Assembly: GCF_020524045.1 (NCBI RefSeq)
Contig: NZ_JAIVKL010000001.1
Coordinates: 620,001 to 684,000 of the forward strand
Source: Metabacillus litoralis
Lineage (GTDB): Bacteria; Bacillota; Bacilli; Bacillales; Bacillaceae
DNA: 64,000 bases
Reading direction: 5' to 3'
The translations under genes and the position numbers were made by a program. Positions 26,495-35,236 of the stretch are shown piece by piece. The notes under the pieces are model-generated. The model had not been told where the DNA came from, did not search any database, and saw only the letters and a list, made by a program, of their open reading frames with translations. Numbering within the stretch: the first letter of the stretch is position 1; each line of letters begins with the position of its first letter.

Positions 26495-27475
26495 ATGATG
26501 TTGAGCATAGGTAATATATCAGAAAAGGTTCCAGTTGTCTCCTTGAACACTAAAAGTTCTGAAGTAGACTTAATTTTTGAAGAGCAACCTAGTCTTGAAG
26601 GTATTGTTGTAGCTTGTGATAACAAGCCTCTAGGTTTAGTCATGAAAGCTCAATTTTACAAAAAAATATCTGGTAAGTATGGCTTCGATTTATTTATGGG
26701 TAGGCCCATAGAACTAGTGATGGACTCACACCCTTTATTAGTTGATCATTTTGAGCCAATTACAAAAGTAAGTTCTAAAGCAATGAATAGAAATCAAAAA
26801 AACCTTTATGATTATGTAGTTGTAACAAAAGAAAGTAAATTACAAGGAATTGTTAGCATTAAAAACCTTCTCATCAAACTTGCCGAAGAACAGGTGAATC
26901 AAGCGATGTATACAAATCCTTTATCAGGATTACCTGGCAATGTTCTAATTGAGGAAAAAATTGCAGAATATCTCACAAATGATGAAAAACCTTTTTCCGT
27001 GCTATATATCGATTTAGATCACTTCAAAGAATACAATGATACATATGGTTTTAAAAAGGGAGACTTTCTGTTAAAAGAAGTTTCTAACTTGTTAAGTAAG
27101 AACATTCTACTTAACGACTATGACAACTCTTTTGTAGGTCATATAGGAGGGGATGATTTTGTTGCCATTTTACCCCATTATCATTACCAACAAACTTGTC
27201 AATTAATCATAACAGAATTTGAAATACGCTTAAAACAATACTATAATGAGAGCGATTGGATCAATAAATATGTCTACACTAAGTCTAGAAATGGTATATA
27301 TAGTAATGTTCCCCTTGTCTCACTCTCAATTGCTGTTGTAACAAATCAGTTGAATAAGTTTCATTCAATTGAAGAGATAAGTAAAATAACTGCAGATGTC
27401 AAAGCACAATGCAAAGAAATAAATGGAAGTTGCTATATAAGCTATAAAACTACTCTTAATAATGAGTGCCGTTAA
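26495..27475 (+). CDS. CBS-like plus degenerate GGDEF protein
   Basis: A 326-residue cytosolic protein. The N-terminal part (about 5-135) looks like a pair of CBS-type repeats (ISEKVPVVSLNTKSSEVDLIF, GIVVACDNKPLGLVMK, DYVVVTKESKLQGIVSIKNLL). The rest is a GGDEF domain (NPLSGLPGN, YIDLDHFKEYNDTYGFKKGD) whose signature is GGDDF near residue 225, with Asp for the Glu of GGDEF. Activity may therefore be reduced or lost, leaving a nucleotide-sensing role. AGGAG precedes tandem ATGs at 26495 and 26498. Confidence 0.8.
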   Translation: MMLSIGNISEKVPVVSLNTKSSEVDLIFEEQPSLEGIVVACDNKPLGLVMKAQFYKKISGKYGFDLFMGRPIELVMDSHPLLVDHFEPITKVSSKAMNRNQKNLYDYVVVTKESKLQGIVSIKNLLIKLAEEQVNQAMYTNPLSGLPGNVLIEEKIAEYLTNDEKPFSVLYIDLDHFKEYNDTYGFKKGDFLLKEVSNLLSKNILLNDYDNSFVGHIGGDDFVAILPHYHYQQTCQLIITEFEIRLKQYYNESDWINKYVYTKSRNGIYSNVPLVSLSIAVVTNQLNKFHSIEEISKITADVKAQCKEINGSCYISYKTTLNNECR

Positions 27476-27704
27476 TTGTTATGAAACCGGTATAAATTTA
27501 GATTAAAACACTTAAGAGAACAATTTAAAACATATATTCAAAAAACACAAAACAACTAAAAAACCACATATTCTTTATTCGCACTAACACATCTTCTCCT
27601 GTGTAGCTTATAAATAAGAATAAAAAATTAATTGTTCCCTGAGCGCTGACGTGCGAGATAGACATTAAATAAATTTAGAATAAATTCTATAGTTTCTTAC
27701 ATAC

Positions 27705-27727
27705 GGAGCCAAAGGGCTCTTTTTTTG
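27705..27727 (+). terminator. orphan terminator
   Basis: GGAGCC-AAA-GGCTC stem with seven T, about 230 bp beyond the GGDEF gene. The 27476-27704 interval has no ORF, so this may end an untranslated tail or a short RNA. Confidence 0.65.
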
Positions 27728-27763
27728 CGCTCATTTTAACATCAACAAAACTTTGAGGACATT

Positions 27764-27791
27764 CACCTATACATTAGATTTGCATATTGTA
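27764..27791 (+). promoter_or_regulatory. sigma-K-like promoter
   Basis: CATATTGTA at 27783-27791 matches the CATAnnnTA -10 of the late mother-cell sigma factor. CACC at 27764-27767 gives the AC -35 at 16-base spacing. The start codon is about 33 bp beyond. Confidence 0.5.
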
Positions 27792-27824
27792 TACATGAAA
27801 GTTAATGAGGGGAGAGAAATAAAC

Positions 27825-28301
27825 ATGTATCCATATGATCGTCAGTTCTCAGTTCAATTTCCCGGTTCCCAACCATTTAGCACACAAGGTAGCACAAGTT
27901 TTCCACAACAACCTTTTGGACCTTTAGAATACGGTACTGGTTTCAATGGATTTCCAGGTCAAGGATTTAATCCAGGCGGTTTTAACCCTGGAGTAGGTCA
28001 ATTTCCTGGGCAAGGTGGCTTTAATCAAGGTGTTGGTCAAGGTCCTCCACAAGGACCTCCACCAAGTGAAATTCCACCTGCTCAAAGTCAGTTTGAAACT
28101 TTTGCCGTTGATCCTGGTGGAATTCGTGGTTGTCTTTATAGTTTCACTTACATTCGTTTAAACAATGGACGTAGTTTTTGGTTTTATCCAACGTTTGTAG
28201 GAAGAAACTCAGTTGCTGGATACCGCTGGCGCCGTCGTCAGTATCGTTGGGAATACTTTGGAATTGATTTAGAACAAATTCGTTCATTTCGTTGTAGATA
28301 A
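27825..28301 (+). CDS. Pro/Gly-rich probable spore coat protein
   Basis: A 158-residue protein. Residues about 15-90 are low complexity, rich in Gly, Pro, Gln and Phe, with repeats of the type GFNPG, GQGGFNQGVG and GPPQGPPP. The C-terminal 55 residues form a basic, aromatic domain (GCLYSFTYIRLNNGRSFWFYP, GYRWRRRQYRWEYFGIDL) ending in CR. Composition and the late-sporulation-like promoter suggest a spore coat or crust component. I do not recognise the exact family. ATG 27825 has GGGGAG upstream and is preferred over the earlier ATG at 27753. A strong terminator follows. Confidence 0.7.
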   Translation: MYPYDRQFSVQFPGSQPFSTQGSTSFPQQPFGPLEYGTGFNGFPGQGFNPGGFNPGVGQFPGQGGFNQGVGQGPPQGPPPSEIPPAQSQFETFAVDPGGIRGCLYSFTYIRLNNGRSFWFYPTFVGRNSVAGYRWRRRQYRWEYFGIDLEQIRSFRCR

Positions 28302-28305
28302 CCTA

Positions 28306-28351
28306 AAAAACAACAAGAACCTAGAGAAATCTCAGGTTTTTGTTGTTTTTA
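28306..28351 (+). terminator. coat gene terminator
   Basis: AAAAAACAACAAGAACCT/AGGTTTTTGTTGTTTTT, a long near-perfect stem directly after the stop. Confidence 0.85.
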
Positions 28352-28356
28352 ATATA

Positions 28357-28490
28357 GTGTCTTTTCTGAAAAATTAGATTATTGCTAATTGAAATATTTA
28401 TTAAGTGTTTTATCACATACAAGGATAATTATAAAGATTTGTTTTCATCAGGATTAGTAAAACAAAAAAGTTTACGAAAACATCGTTATT
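28357..28490 (-). repeat. decayed family 1 repeat
   Basis: GTCTTTTCTGAAAAATTAGATTATTGCTAATTG at the left and AAAAAGTTTACGAAAACATCG at the right keep the reverse-oriented ends. The middle is largely lost. Confidence 0.5.
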
Positions 28491-28732
28491 ATTTGTTCAT
28501 TTTGGTAGTATATTTCGTTCATCAATAAGCAATCTTCTTTGTTAACAAAAATCAGAAGTAGTTAGGTATAAAACGAGATAAAAACCTTTAACAATTCTAT
28601 CCTGTTTAAAAATTACATATTAACTAATTACAATTTCATCAGACATTTTTGGTAACATTTTCAGATATAAAAGCATTTATAAAGGTCAATAATATGATTG
28701 CATAAAAAACTCTTACATGGAGGTTTTATCGT

Positions 28733-28861
28733 ATGACTAAACGCAATCGAAAAACAAAATCTGGTTTACAATCAGCTAAGTCTATAACAGATCCTGAAAT
28801 TGCTAAAGAACTTTCACCTACTAACAAAGCAGCAGAAAAAACTCATCCAAGAACTAAATAA
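28733..28861 (+). CDS. 42-residue basic small protein
   Basis: A short ORF starting MTKRNRKTKSGLQSAKS and ending in HPRTK, very rich in Lys, Arg, Ser and Thr. ATGGAGG with eight-base spacing gives a good ribosome site at ATG 28733, and a strong branched terminator follows about 60 bp later. Such proteins in Bacillus are often small spore proteins, but the sequence does not match an SASP family I know. Confidence 0.6.
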   Translation: MTKRNRKTKSGLQSAKSITDPEIAKELSPTNKAAEKTHPRTK

Positions 28862-28917
28862 TCATTTAAAAATAATTAAGACTTATCAAGGTAATTCAAA
28901 GCTTAAAATGAAAAACA

Positions 28918-28981
28918 AGCTTTACCATGATTGTGATAAAAGAACACTTTAGTGTCCTTTTATTACTTCCTTGGTAAAGCA
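28918..28981 (+). terminator. branched terminator
   Basis: Outer AAGCTTTACCA/TGGTAAAGC stem enclosing an inner TAAAAGaACACT/AGTGTCCTTTTA hairpin. Confidence 0.6.
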
Positions 28982-29009
28982 TTAATATGGATTATATATA
29001 TTTTTAATT

Positions 29010-29171
29010 AGGCTGTTTCGTAAACATTGTTGCTTTTCAATACCCGAAGCAATCTGCACTGTATTAAGTCTAGTGGCATCTTTTCTCCATAAAATAGTAC
29101 CTTTATAGTGAAAAAACACTGTTTTCACTACAAATTTTGGTTACATAAAACAATCTTTCAGAAAAGATCCT
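29010..29171 (+). repeat. family 1 intergenic palindromic repeat
   Basis: 162 bp from AGGCTGTTTCGTAAAC to CTTTCAGAAAAGATCCT. Its last base is the first base of the stop codon triplet of the leftward small ORF. Confidence 0.85.
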
Positions 29172-29347
29172 TAAGTAAATATTGGTTCTTCAGAAATAAG
29201 ATTTCTTCGCTTAGCATGTTTTATAATTGTTTGAATTTCATTTTTGTAAAAATGAATTTGAGCAATTGTCAATGCAAATAACATTTCTGTTTCAAGTTTT
29301 ATAATTATTTCACGTTCTCTATCTGTTAAAAATGTATGATCTGACAT
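29171..29347 (-). CDS. 58-residue helical small protein
   Basis: A small ORF starting MSDHTFLTDREREIIIKLET with GAGGTG eight bases upstream of ATG 29347. It is predicted as two amphipathic helices (REREIIIKLETEMLFALTIAQIHF, then KNEIQTIIKHAKRR) with no cysteine. The layout faintly recalls small Bacillus regulators such as AbbA, but identity is too weak to name it. It is leftward and stops at the edge of a family 1 repeat. Confidence 0.6.
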   Translation of the reverse strand: MSDHTFLTDREREIIIKLETEMLFALTIAQIHFYKNEIQTIIKHAKRRNLISEEPIFT

Positions 29348-29425
29348 TTTTATTCACCTCAAAATGTAAGGATGATGGAATACTGATTATAAAATACGTT
29401 AGGTCTATTGTATTTAAGTCGGTAC

Positions 29426-30457
29426 TCATAACTTTGTTCCTTTGTGAAAACGAAACCATCCCATTTTAAAGAAGAAATATATCATTCCAAGGCTTATTAG
29501 TCCCATTAAACCAAGGACAATAAAATAGCTATATTCCCCGGCTAATTCAGGCATATATTGAAAATTCATTCCATATACACCAGCAATAAAGGTTAAAGGG
29601 AGAAAGATTGAAGACATGACGGTTAATGTCATCATTACCCGATTCATTCGATCAGAGCTAATTGACAGATAACTATCTCTAATATCTGAAGATAATTCTC
29701 GATTTGCATCAATCATTTCAACCAACTTAAGTAAATGATCATATATATCTTGAAAATAAATATGTTTCTCTTTTATCGAGTTGAGTCTAGAAGATGAGAT
29801 GATTCTGTATAATAAGTCTCGCATTGGTACAATCGTTCTTCTTAATTTGTTTAATTCTGAACGTATATCAAAGACTTGTTCCATTAGTTCACTAATCGTC
29901 TGGTCACTCGTATTGTCTTCAACCTGATTAACGAGATCTTCTAATTTATAAACTGGTGGAAAATACTCATCTACTATTTTATCCATAACCTGATACATAA
30001 TTTGTAATGGGTTATCTTGAAGTAAGGACTCTTTTCCCACTCGCTGTAATATATTTTTAAGGTCTCTAACAGGTTTTTTATGAAAAGTGACAATAAATCG
30101 ATCTGAAACAAATATATCAACTTCGTCAGCTTCAAGAGTGTCTTGATTTATGGAGTGGATAACAACAAAAAAGTATTTGTCATAAAAATCCAGCTTCGGT
30201 CGTTGAACAAATTCAAGACAATCCTCAATGGCTAAAGGGTGAAAATGAAAAAAACTTGACAATAGCATTACTTCATTTTCTGTTGGTTCTTGGAAATCAA
30301 CCCAATACCATTTAATATCTTCCTCTTTTAATTTTTCCATAGATAAATCATAAATTATATCCCCATTATTTTTAATGGCCACTGTTTGAATCAATTGTTT
30401 CACTACTCTCTTTACAAACATTTCTACTAACAATACTATACCCTTACTATTTTTCAA
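29426..30457 (-). CDS. corA: CorA family divalent cation transporter
   Basis: Up to 343 residues of the CorA/MIT family for magnesium or cobalt transport. A large cytosolic N-terminal domain (about 25-270) contains WYWVDFQEPT and FVQRPKLDFYDKYFFVV. Two C-terminal membrane helices follow, with the pore signature YGMNFQYMPEL between them (helix 1 near 280-298, helix 2 near 310-330). The start is uncertain: ATG 30457 has a weak ribosome site, and TTG at 30433 or 30394 fits ribosome site or family length better. It is divergent from patA. Confidence 0.88.
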   Translation of the reverse strand: MKNSKGIVLLVEMFVKRVVKQLIQTVAIKNNGDIIYDLSMEKLKEEDIKWYWVDFQEPTENEVMLLSSFFHFHPLAIEDCLEFVQRPKLDFYDKYFFVVIHSINQDTLEADEVDIFVSDRFIVTFHKKPVRDLKNILQRVGKESLLQDNPLQIMYQVMDKIVDEYFPPVYKLEDLVNQVEDNTSDQTISELMEQVFDIRSELNKLRRTIVPMRDLLYRIISSSRLNSIKEKHIYFQDIYDHLLKLVEMIDANRELSSDIRDSYLSISSDRMNRVMMTLTVMSSIFLPLTFIAGVYGMNFQYMPELAGEYSYFIVLGLMGLISLGMIYFFFKMGWFRFHKGTKL

Positions 30458-30660
30458 ATAAACTCTTTTTAGTATCCATTATTCGATTTGTTTTTGTTAC
30501 ATTATGAAACTTGTCTTTCAACTCTTTTAAAAGAAAAAGTGATGACATGTTAAGGAAAAATGGTAAAATAACACCTATACATTCGTTCACTTTTAAAACT
30601 ATTTTTGAAACGTCTCAAAGGTCAAGAACTCTAAGCTAAAATAGGAGGTTACTTATAGAA

Positions 30661-31809
30661 ATGGAACACTTAGTAAATTCTAAAGTAAAAAACATAGAAT
30701 TATCTGGAATTAGAAAATTCTTTAATTTGGTTGCAGATTATGATGATGTCATTTCTTTAACGATTGGACAGCCAGATTTTGCAACACCAGAGCATGTGAA
30801 AGAAGCAGGCACACAATCAATCAAGAATGACTTCACTACATATACTCATAATGCTGGGTTTATTGAACTTAGGAAGGCAGCGAGCCAATATGTAGAGAAA
30901 AAATATAATCTTACATACTCACCTGAAGATGAAGTAATCGTAACCGTCGGTGCAAGCCAAGCAATCGACTGCACATTTAGAACTCTACTAGAAGAAGGTA
31001 GCGAAGTCATACTTCCTAGCCCCGTTTATCCAGGGTATGAACCTTTAATTAAACTAGCTGGTGGGATCCCAATCTATGTCGATACAACAAAAAATGATTT
31101 TAAATTAACAGCCGAGTTAATTGAACCACATCTTAACGAAAACACTAGATGTATAGTACTTCCCTACCCTTCTAATCCTACGGGTGTAACATTAGACGTA
31201 GCCGAACTAGAAGACATTGCAGAACTTGTTAGAGATAAAAATTTATTTATTTTATCAGATGAAATATATAGTGAGCTAGTTTATACTAAAACACATCACT
31301 CAATTGCAAGCTTCCTTCGTAATCAAACAGTAGTAATAAATGGACTTTCTAAATCTCATAGTATGACTGGATGGAGAATCGGTCTTTTATTCGCTCCTAA
31401 AACAGTGGCTAAGCATATCTTAAAGGTTCACCAATATAACGTTTCTTGTGCTACCTCAATTTCACAAAAAGCTGCACTTGAAGCACTTACTGTAGGAATA
31501 GATGATGCTTTAGAAATGAAGGATGCTTATAAAGAAAGATTAGATTATGTTTATAAAAGGTTAATTGATATGGGCTTTGAAGTTGTAAAGCCTGATGGAG
31601 CATTTTATTTATTTCCTAGTATTAGTAAATTTAATAAATCATCATTCGATTTTGCTCTTTCACTTGTACAAGAAGCTGGAGTAGCATTAGTACCTGGTAG
31701 TGCTTTCTCCACCTATGGAGAAGGATATGTACGTTTATCATATGCTTATTCAATGGAAAAACTAGTAACAGCAATGGACCGTATTGAACAGTATCTAAAG
31801 TCAATGTAA
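30661..31809 (+). CDS. patA: PLP-dependent aminotransferase PatA
   Basis: A 382-residue fold-type I aminotransferase. B. subtilis PatA acts on N-acetyl-LL-diaminopimelate in lysine and wall-precursor synthesis. Seen are TIGQPDFATP, GASQAIDC, the PYPSNPTG loop, SDEIYSELVY, the PLP lysine in NGLSKSHSMTGWRIG (near 236) and RLSYAYS with the substrate-carboxylate Arg. GGAGG lies twelve bases before ATG 30661. The neighbour order patA-kinA matches B. subtilis. Confidence 0.9.
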   Translation: MEHLVNSKVKNIELSGIRKFFNLVADYDDVISLTIGQPDFATPEHVKEAGTQSIKNDFTTYTHNAGFIELRKAASQYVEKKYNLTYSPEDEVIVTVGASQAIDCTFRTLLEEGSEVILPSPVYPGYEPLIKLAGGIPIYVDTTKNDFKLTAELIEPHLNENTRCIVLPYPSNPTGVTLDVAELEDIAELVRDKNLFILSDEIYSELVYTKTHHSIASFLRNQTVVINGLSKSHSMTGWRIGLLFAPKTVAKHILKVHQYNVSCATSISQKAALEALTVGIDDALEMKDAYKERLDYVYKRLIDMGFEVVKPDGAFYLFPSISKFNKSSFDFALSLVQEAGVALVPGSAFSTYGEGYVRLSYAYSMEKLVTAMDRIEQYLKSM

Positions 31810-31882
31810 TGATATCTCTTCTTGCAACTGAAACTACTATTTTCACGTTTTTAAATAAAAATGTATTTTATAAAAACGCCAT

Positions 31883-31930
31883 AAACAAAAAACAACGACT
31901 CTACCTCTTAGATCCGTTGTTTTTTGTTTA
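31883..31930. terminator. bidirectional terminator
   Basis: A perfect 15-bp stem, AAACAAAAAACAACG/CGTTGTTTTTTGTTT, between the convergent patA and kinA genes. Confidence 0.85.
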
Positions 31931-31946
31931 GATTAATTTTTTCACT

Positions 31947-33752
31947 TTATTCACATGGTAATTCAACAATGAACGTTGTACCTTTTCCAAGTTCACTATC
32001 AACCAAAATATTACCTTTATGATCTTCAATTATCTTATAGGTGATCATTAAACCTAATCCATTTCCTTTTTCCTTTGTTGTTAAAAATGGCTCCCCAATA
32101 CGATTGATTAGATCTGATGGGATTCCCTCACCTTCATCTGTCACTGCTATGATTGCTTTATTTCTTTCCTTTTTTGTATGTACAGATAATTTACCACCAT
32201 TGCTCATAGCATCAATGGCATTTTTAAACAAATTGATAAAAACCTGTTTTAATTGATTTTCATCACTGTGTACTGATAATAAAAGCTCGGTATGTTGTTG
32301 ATCTATAAATACACTATTCATATTTGCCTGTGTTTCTAAAAGCATTGCTACCTCTTGAAGAAGAGTGACAATGTTTGTTCTTTTAAAATATGTTTCTTGT
32401 GGTTTGGCAAGCATTAACAACTCACTCAAAATTAACTCAATTCGATTTAATTCTGAAAAAATGATTTGATAATATTGGTTATGATGGTCCATATCAGGCT
32501 TCATTATTTGTAAAAATCCTTTTATAGCTGTAAGTGGGTTTCGTATTTCATGGGCAATACCTGCAGCAAGTTGACCAGCTATTGAAAGTTTTTCTGAACG
32601 CAACATTAACTCTTCTGTTTTTTTTCTATCAGAAATATCTCTTAAAATGACTTGAACAGCTTGCTCACCAAAATATGTTGTAGGTATACAAACCATTTCG
32701 GTAAAAATGGTTTTTTGGCTCCCTACCAACCAAGATTGATTAGAAATATGCACCTCAGATTTACGTTCAAGTATACATGAAAGGGCTACTTCCATTGTTT
32801 GATGGTCATTTGGATGTAAATCTCTATAAATATTTCTTCCCAACATTTCCTGATAGTCTGCTGCCTCGAATAACTTAATTCCCGCTTCATTTACAAATAC
32901 CCAGCTATCTTTATGGATAACAGCAATCATATCAATCGAATTATCAATCAAACGTTGGTATCTCTCTCTACTTTTTTGTAGGATTTTTTGGAAGTTTCGT
33001 TTAGATGAGATATCTGTTAAAACAATTAATTCTGCATCTTTCCCATCATGTTTTGTTAAACAAGCAATCACTTCGACGTTAACGGTTGAACCATCAAGTC
33101 TGTTCCATAATTGCTCGATAATTCCTACTTGCTCACCATTATGCAATCGCTCGATCCGATTTTTTACAATATCATGAAAGCTGCTTTCAATAAAATCAAA
33201 AATGTAGTTTCCTATGAATTGTTTCTTAGAGGTTGCTCCTAGTAATTCTTGAAAAGCTTTATTTACATAACAAACTTTGCCATGTCGAGACAAAATTAAT
33301 GGACTTGGTAAATCCTCAATTAATGTATTGCCGTCAATATCATTTGTACCAAATATTACATCCTGTTCCTTAGTTGCTATACTATTATGATTTGAGGCAA
33401 CATGAGTATTTATTGCCTTCATTTTAAGAATAACTTCTTTTCCTTGCTTTTTTAAGGTACTTCTAATAAAATCAACACTCGCTTCAAACCAAATATACTT
33501 TCCATTATTACAAAGAAAGCGAAATGAACAAGGATAAAGATGATGCTCGTTATGAAAGTAACTTTCAATTAAAAACAAATCTTCAATATGGATAAACTCT
33601 TTCATATACTTTCCAATTATTTCGTCATTGTTATATCCTATTAATTCAATTGAATTTGAAGATATGTACTGGAAGCGCCCACTTGAAGAGACAATAGCGT
33701 ATATTTCAACTTTTTGTAAGGAAGATTCTCTTTGTGCTGATTGTTGATCCAT
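31947..33752 (-). CDS. kinA: PAS-domain sporulation sensor kinase, KinA type
   Basis: About 601 residues, close to B. subtilis KinA (606): three PAS domains (about 15-120, 140-250, 265-375), then HisKA and HATPase. The phosphorylated His is in AAGIAHEIRNPLTAIKGF, followed by NLFKNAIDAM, DEGEGIP and GNGLGL. It has no membrane helix, as in KinA, which feeds phosphate to Spo0F at sporulation onset. I start at ATG 33752, directly behind a GGGGGG run. A sigma-H-type promoter lies about 110 bp upstream. Next to patA, as in B. subtilis. Confidence 0.85.
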   Translation of the reverse strand: MDQQSAQRESSLQKVEIYAIVSSSGRFQYISSNSIELIGYNNDEIIGKYMKEFIHIEDLFLIESYFHNEHHLYPCSFRFLCNNGKYIWFEASVDFIRSTLKKQGKEVILKMKAINTHVASNHNSIATKEQDVIFGTNDIDGNTLIEDLPSPLILSRHGKVCYVNKAFQELLGATSKKQFIGNYIFDFIESSFHDIVKNRIERLHNGEQVGIIEQLWNRLDGSTVNVEVIACLTKHDGKDAELIVLTDISSKRNFQKILQKSRERYQRLIDNSIDMIAVIHKDSWVFVNEAGIKLFEAADYQEMLGRNIYRDLHPNDHQTMEVALSCILERKSEVHISNQSWLVGSQKTIFTEMVCIPTTYFGEQAVQVILRDISDRKKTEELMLRSEKLSIAGQLAAGIAHEIRNPLTAIKGFLQIMKPDMDHHNQYYQIIFSELNRIELILSELLMLAKPQETYFKRTNIVTLLQEVAMLLETQANMNSVFIDQQHTELLLSVHSDENQLKQVFINLFKNAIDAMSNGGKLSVHTKKERNKAIIAVTDEGEGIPSDLINRIGEPFLTTKEKGNGLGLMITYKIIEDHKGNILVDSELGKGTTFIVELPCE

Positions 33753-33860
33753 GGCTTCCCCCCCTTTTACCAAGAAACATTAACGTAAAAAACGTTAAAG
33801 TAATATATAACGAACAAATAATCATATTATATGTATTAAAATATTTCATCTATAGTTATA

Positions 33861-33889
33861 TAATTCTATCATTTTTATAAAAATCCTTT
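33861..33889 (-). promoter_or_regulatory. sigma-H promoter of kinA
   Basis: Minus strand AAAGGATTT (33889-33881), 11-base spacer, ATAGAATTA (33869-33861). This fits RnAGGAWWW-N11/12-RnnGAATWW completely. B. subtilis kinA is known to be sigma-H dependent. Confidence 0.8.
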
Positions 33890-34190
33890 TTTTATCTAAA
33901 CTTTCACTACTTTTAGTGTACGAAGTTATCTTAATTTGTCAATATATATTCAAACGATTTCATCGAATGATTAATTGAACTTTTGTTATTGTAAAGGCAT
34001 ATTTGATAGATTGGGGGATGAATATAAGATACCCTTACATATAAAATCCTGTCTAGAAGAGACCACACACACCCACAGCTTTTATGAGGAAGCTCACGGA
34101 ACTAGTAAAAAAGGGGTTTATTTTTTCTCTAGGAAGAATGCCTTTAGAACAAGAAGATATTTATCTTTCAATTAGTATTTTTAAAGGGAG
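33890..34190. other. intergenic region without supported gene
   Basis: About 300 bp between the kinA promoter and the end of the acyl-CoA cluster. Two overlapping rightward open frames (starting 33975 and 34084) lack usable ribosome sites, and the second runs into the antisense of the quinone reductase gene. Confidence 0.5.
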
Positions 34191-34192
34191 AA

Positions 34193-34236
34193 TAATAGTT
34201 ATAAAGTCGGAATCTACCGACTTTATAGCTATTATG
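34193..34236 (-). terminator. terminator of the acyl-CoA cluster
   Basis: AATAGTTATAAAGTCGG/CCGACTTTATAGCTATT, a long near-perfect stem overlapping the quinone reductase stop. The T tail is weak. Confidence 0.65.
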
Positions 34237-35215
34237 GTACTAGAATTAACTTCCCTTTTGTTTTCCGATCTTGTAATAAACGATGTACTTCAGCTGCATT
34301 TTTCAGTGGAAATACCCCTCCGATCGTTAATTGCAATTTACCTTCATCTACAAATGATAGTAATTTTCTTAAGCTATTACGATATAACTCTTGTTTTTTC
34401 ATTATTCCTGGTAAGAAAAATCCGATAACAGACTTATTTTCTGCCATTAATCCAGATGGATATAAGCGTGCTTGTTCCCCGCTTGCTACACCATAAATGA
34501 CCAAACGACCAAAAGGAGCTAAGCAGTCTAATGTTTTTCGGAAAATATCTCCTCCTGCCATTTCTAGTGCAACATCTACACCTAACCCTTTTGTTGCCTC
34601 AAATACTGACTTTTCCCATCCTTCTTCTGTATAATTAATACAAACATCAGCCCCCATTTCTTTTGCTAATGTTAATTTTTCTTCTGTACTTGCTGTAGCA
34701 ATCACTTTTCCAGCTCCAAAAAGCTTTGCAAGCTGAACAGCTATTGTACCTACTCCACCTGCTGCTGCATGAACTAGGACTGTTTCACCTTTTTCCAATC
34801 TGCCCATTGTTTTTATAATATGATAAGCGCTTAGACCTTGTAAAGGAAGGGCAACAGCAGCATTCATATCCACACTTTCAGGAATGGGGATAAGTGCTCT
34901 CGAGTCGGCTACTGTATATTCAGCATATCCTGATGCTCTCTTTGAGCCTAACAATGTAACAACTCGATCTCCTACATGTACACCTTTCACTTCACTACCC
35001 ACCTTTGTGATGGTTCCGGCTACTTCTGAACCTGGTACATAAGGTAACGGTGTATCAACAACATACTGTCCCTCCCGTCTAGCTGTATCAGCATAGTTAA
35101 CACCTATTGCTTCAATTTTAAGGAGTACCTCAAAATTTCTTGGTTCTGGCATCTCTAGATCAATATATTGTAAAACTTCTGGTCCACCGTATTTAGTAAA
35201 TTGTATCGCCTTCAT
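34232..35215 (-). CDS. quinone oxidoreductase-like MDR protein
   Basis: A 327-residue zinc-independent medium-chain reductase of the quinone oxidoreductase group. It opens MKAIQFTKYGGPEVLQY, has the NADPH-binding AAAGGVGTIAVQLAKLFG (near 150) and lacks the zinc-binding Cys cluster. In this cluster it could reduce an enone or an electron carrier for acyl-CoA breakdown. GGAGTGG precedes ATG 35215, which I prefer over 35236. It is 21 bp downstream of the crotonase gene and last in the leftward cluster. Confidence 0.85.
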   Translation of the reverse strand: MKAIQFTKYGGPEVLQYIDLEMPEPRNFEVLLKIEAIGVNYADTARREGQYVVDTPLPYVPGSEVAGTITKVGSEVKGVHVGDRVVTLLGSKRASGYAEYTVADSRALIPIPESVDMNAAVALPLQGLSAYHIIKTMGRLEKGETVLVHAAAGGVGTIAVQLAKLFGAGKVIATASTEEKLTLAKEMGADVCINYTEEGWEKSVFEATKGLGVDVALEMAGGDIFRKTLDCLAPFGRLVIYGVASGEQARLYPSGLMAENKSVIGFFLPGIMKKQELYRNSLRKLLSFVDEGKLQLTIGGVFPLKNAAEVHRLLQDRKTKGKLILVP

Positions 35216-35236
35216 CTTATTTCCACTCCTTATCAA

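Noticed and set aside
34084-34428. A 114-codon rightward open frame starting MRKLTELVKKG
   Set aside because: No ribosome site; its second half is the antisense of the quinone reductase gene and crosses that gene's terminator.
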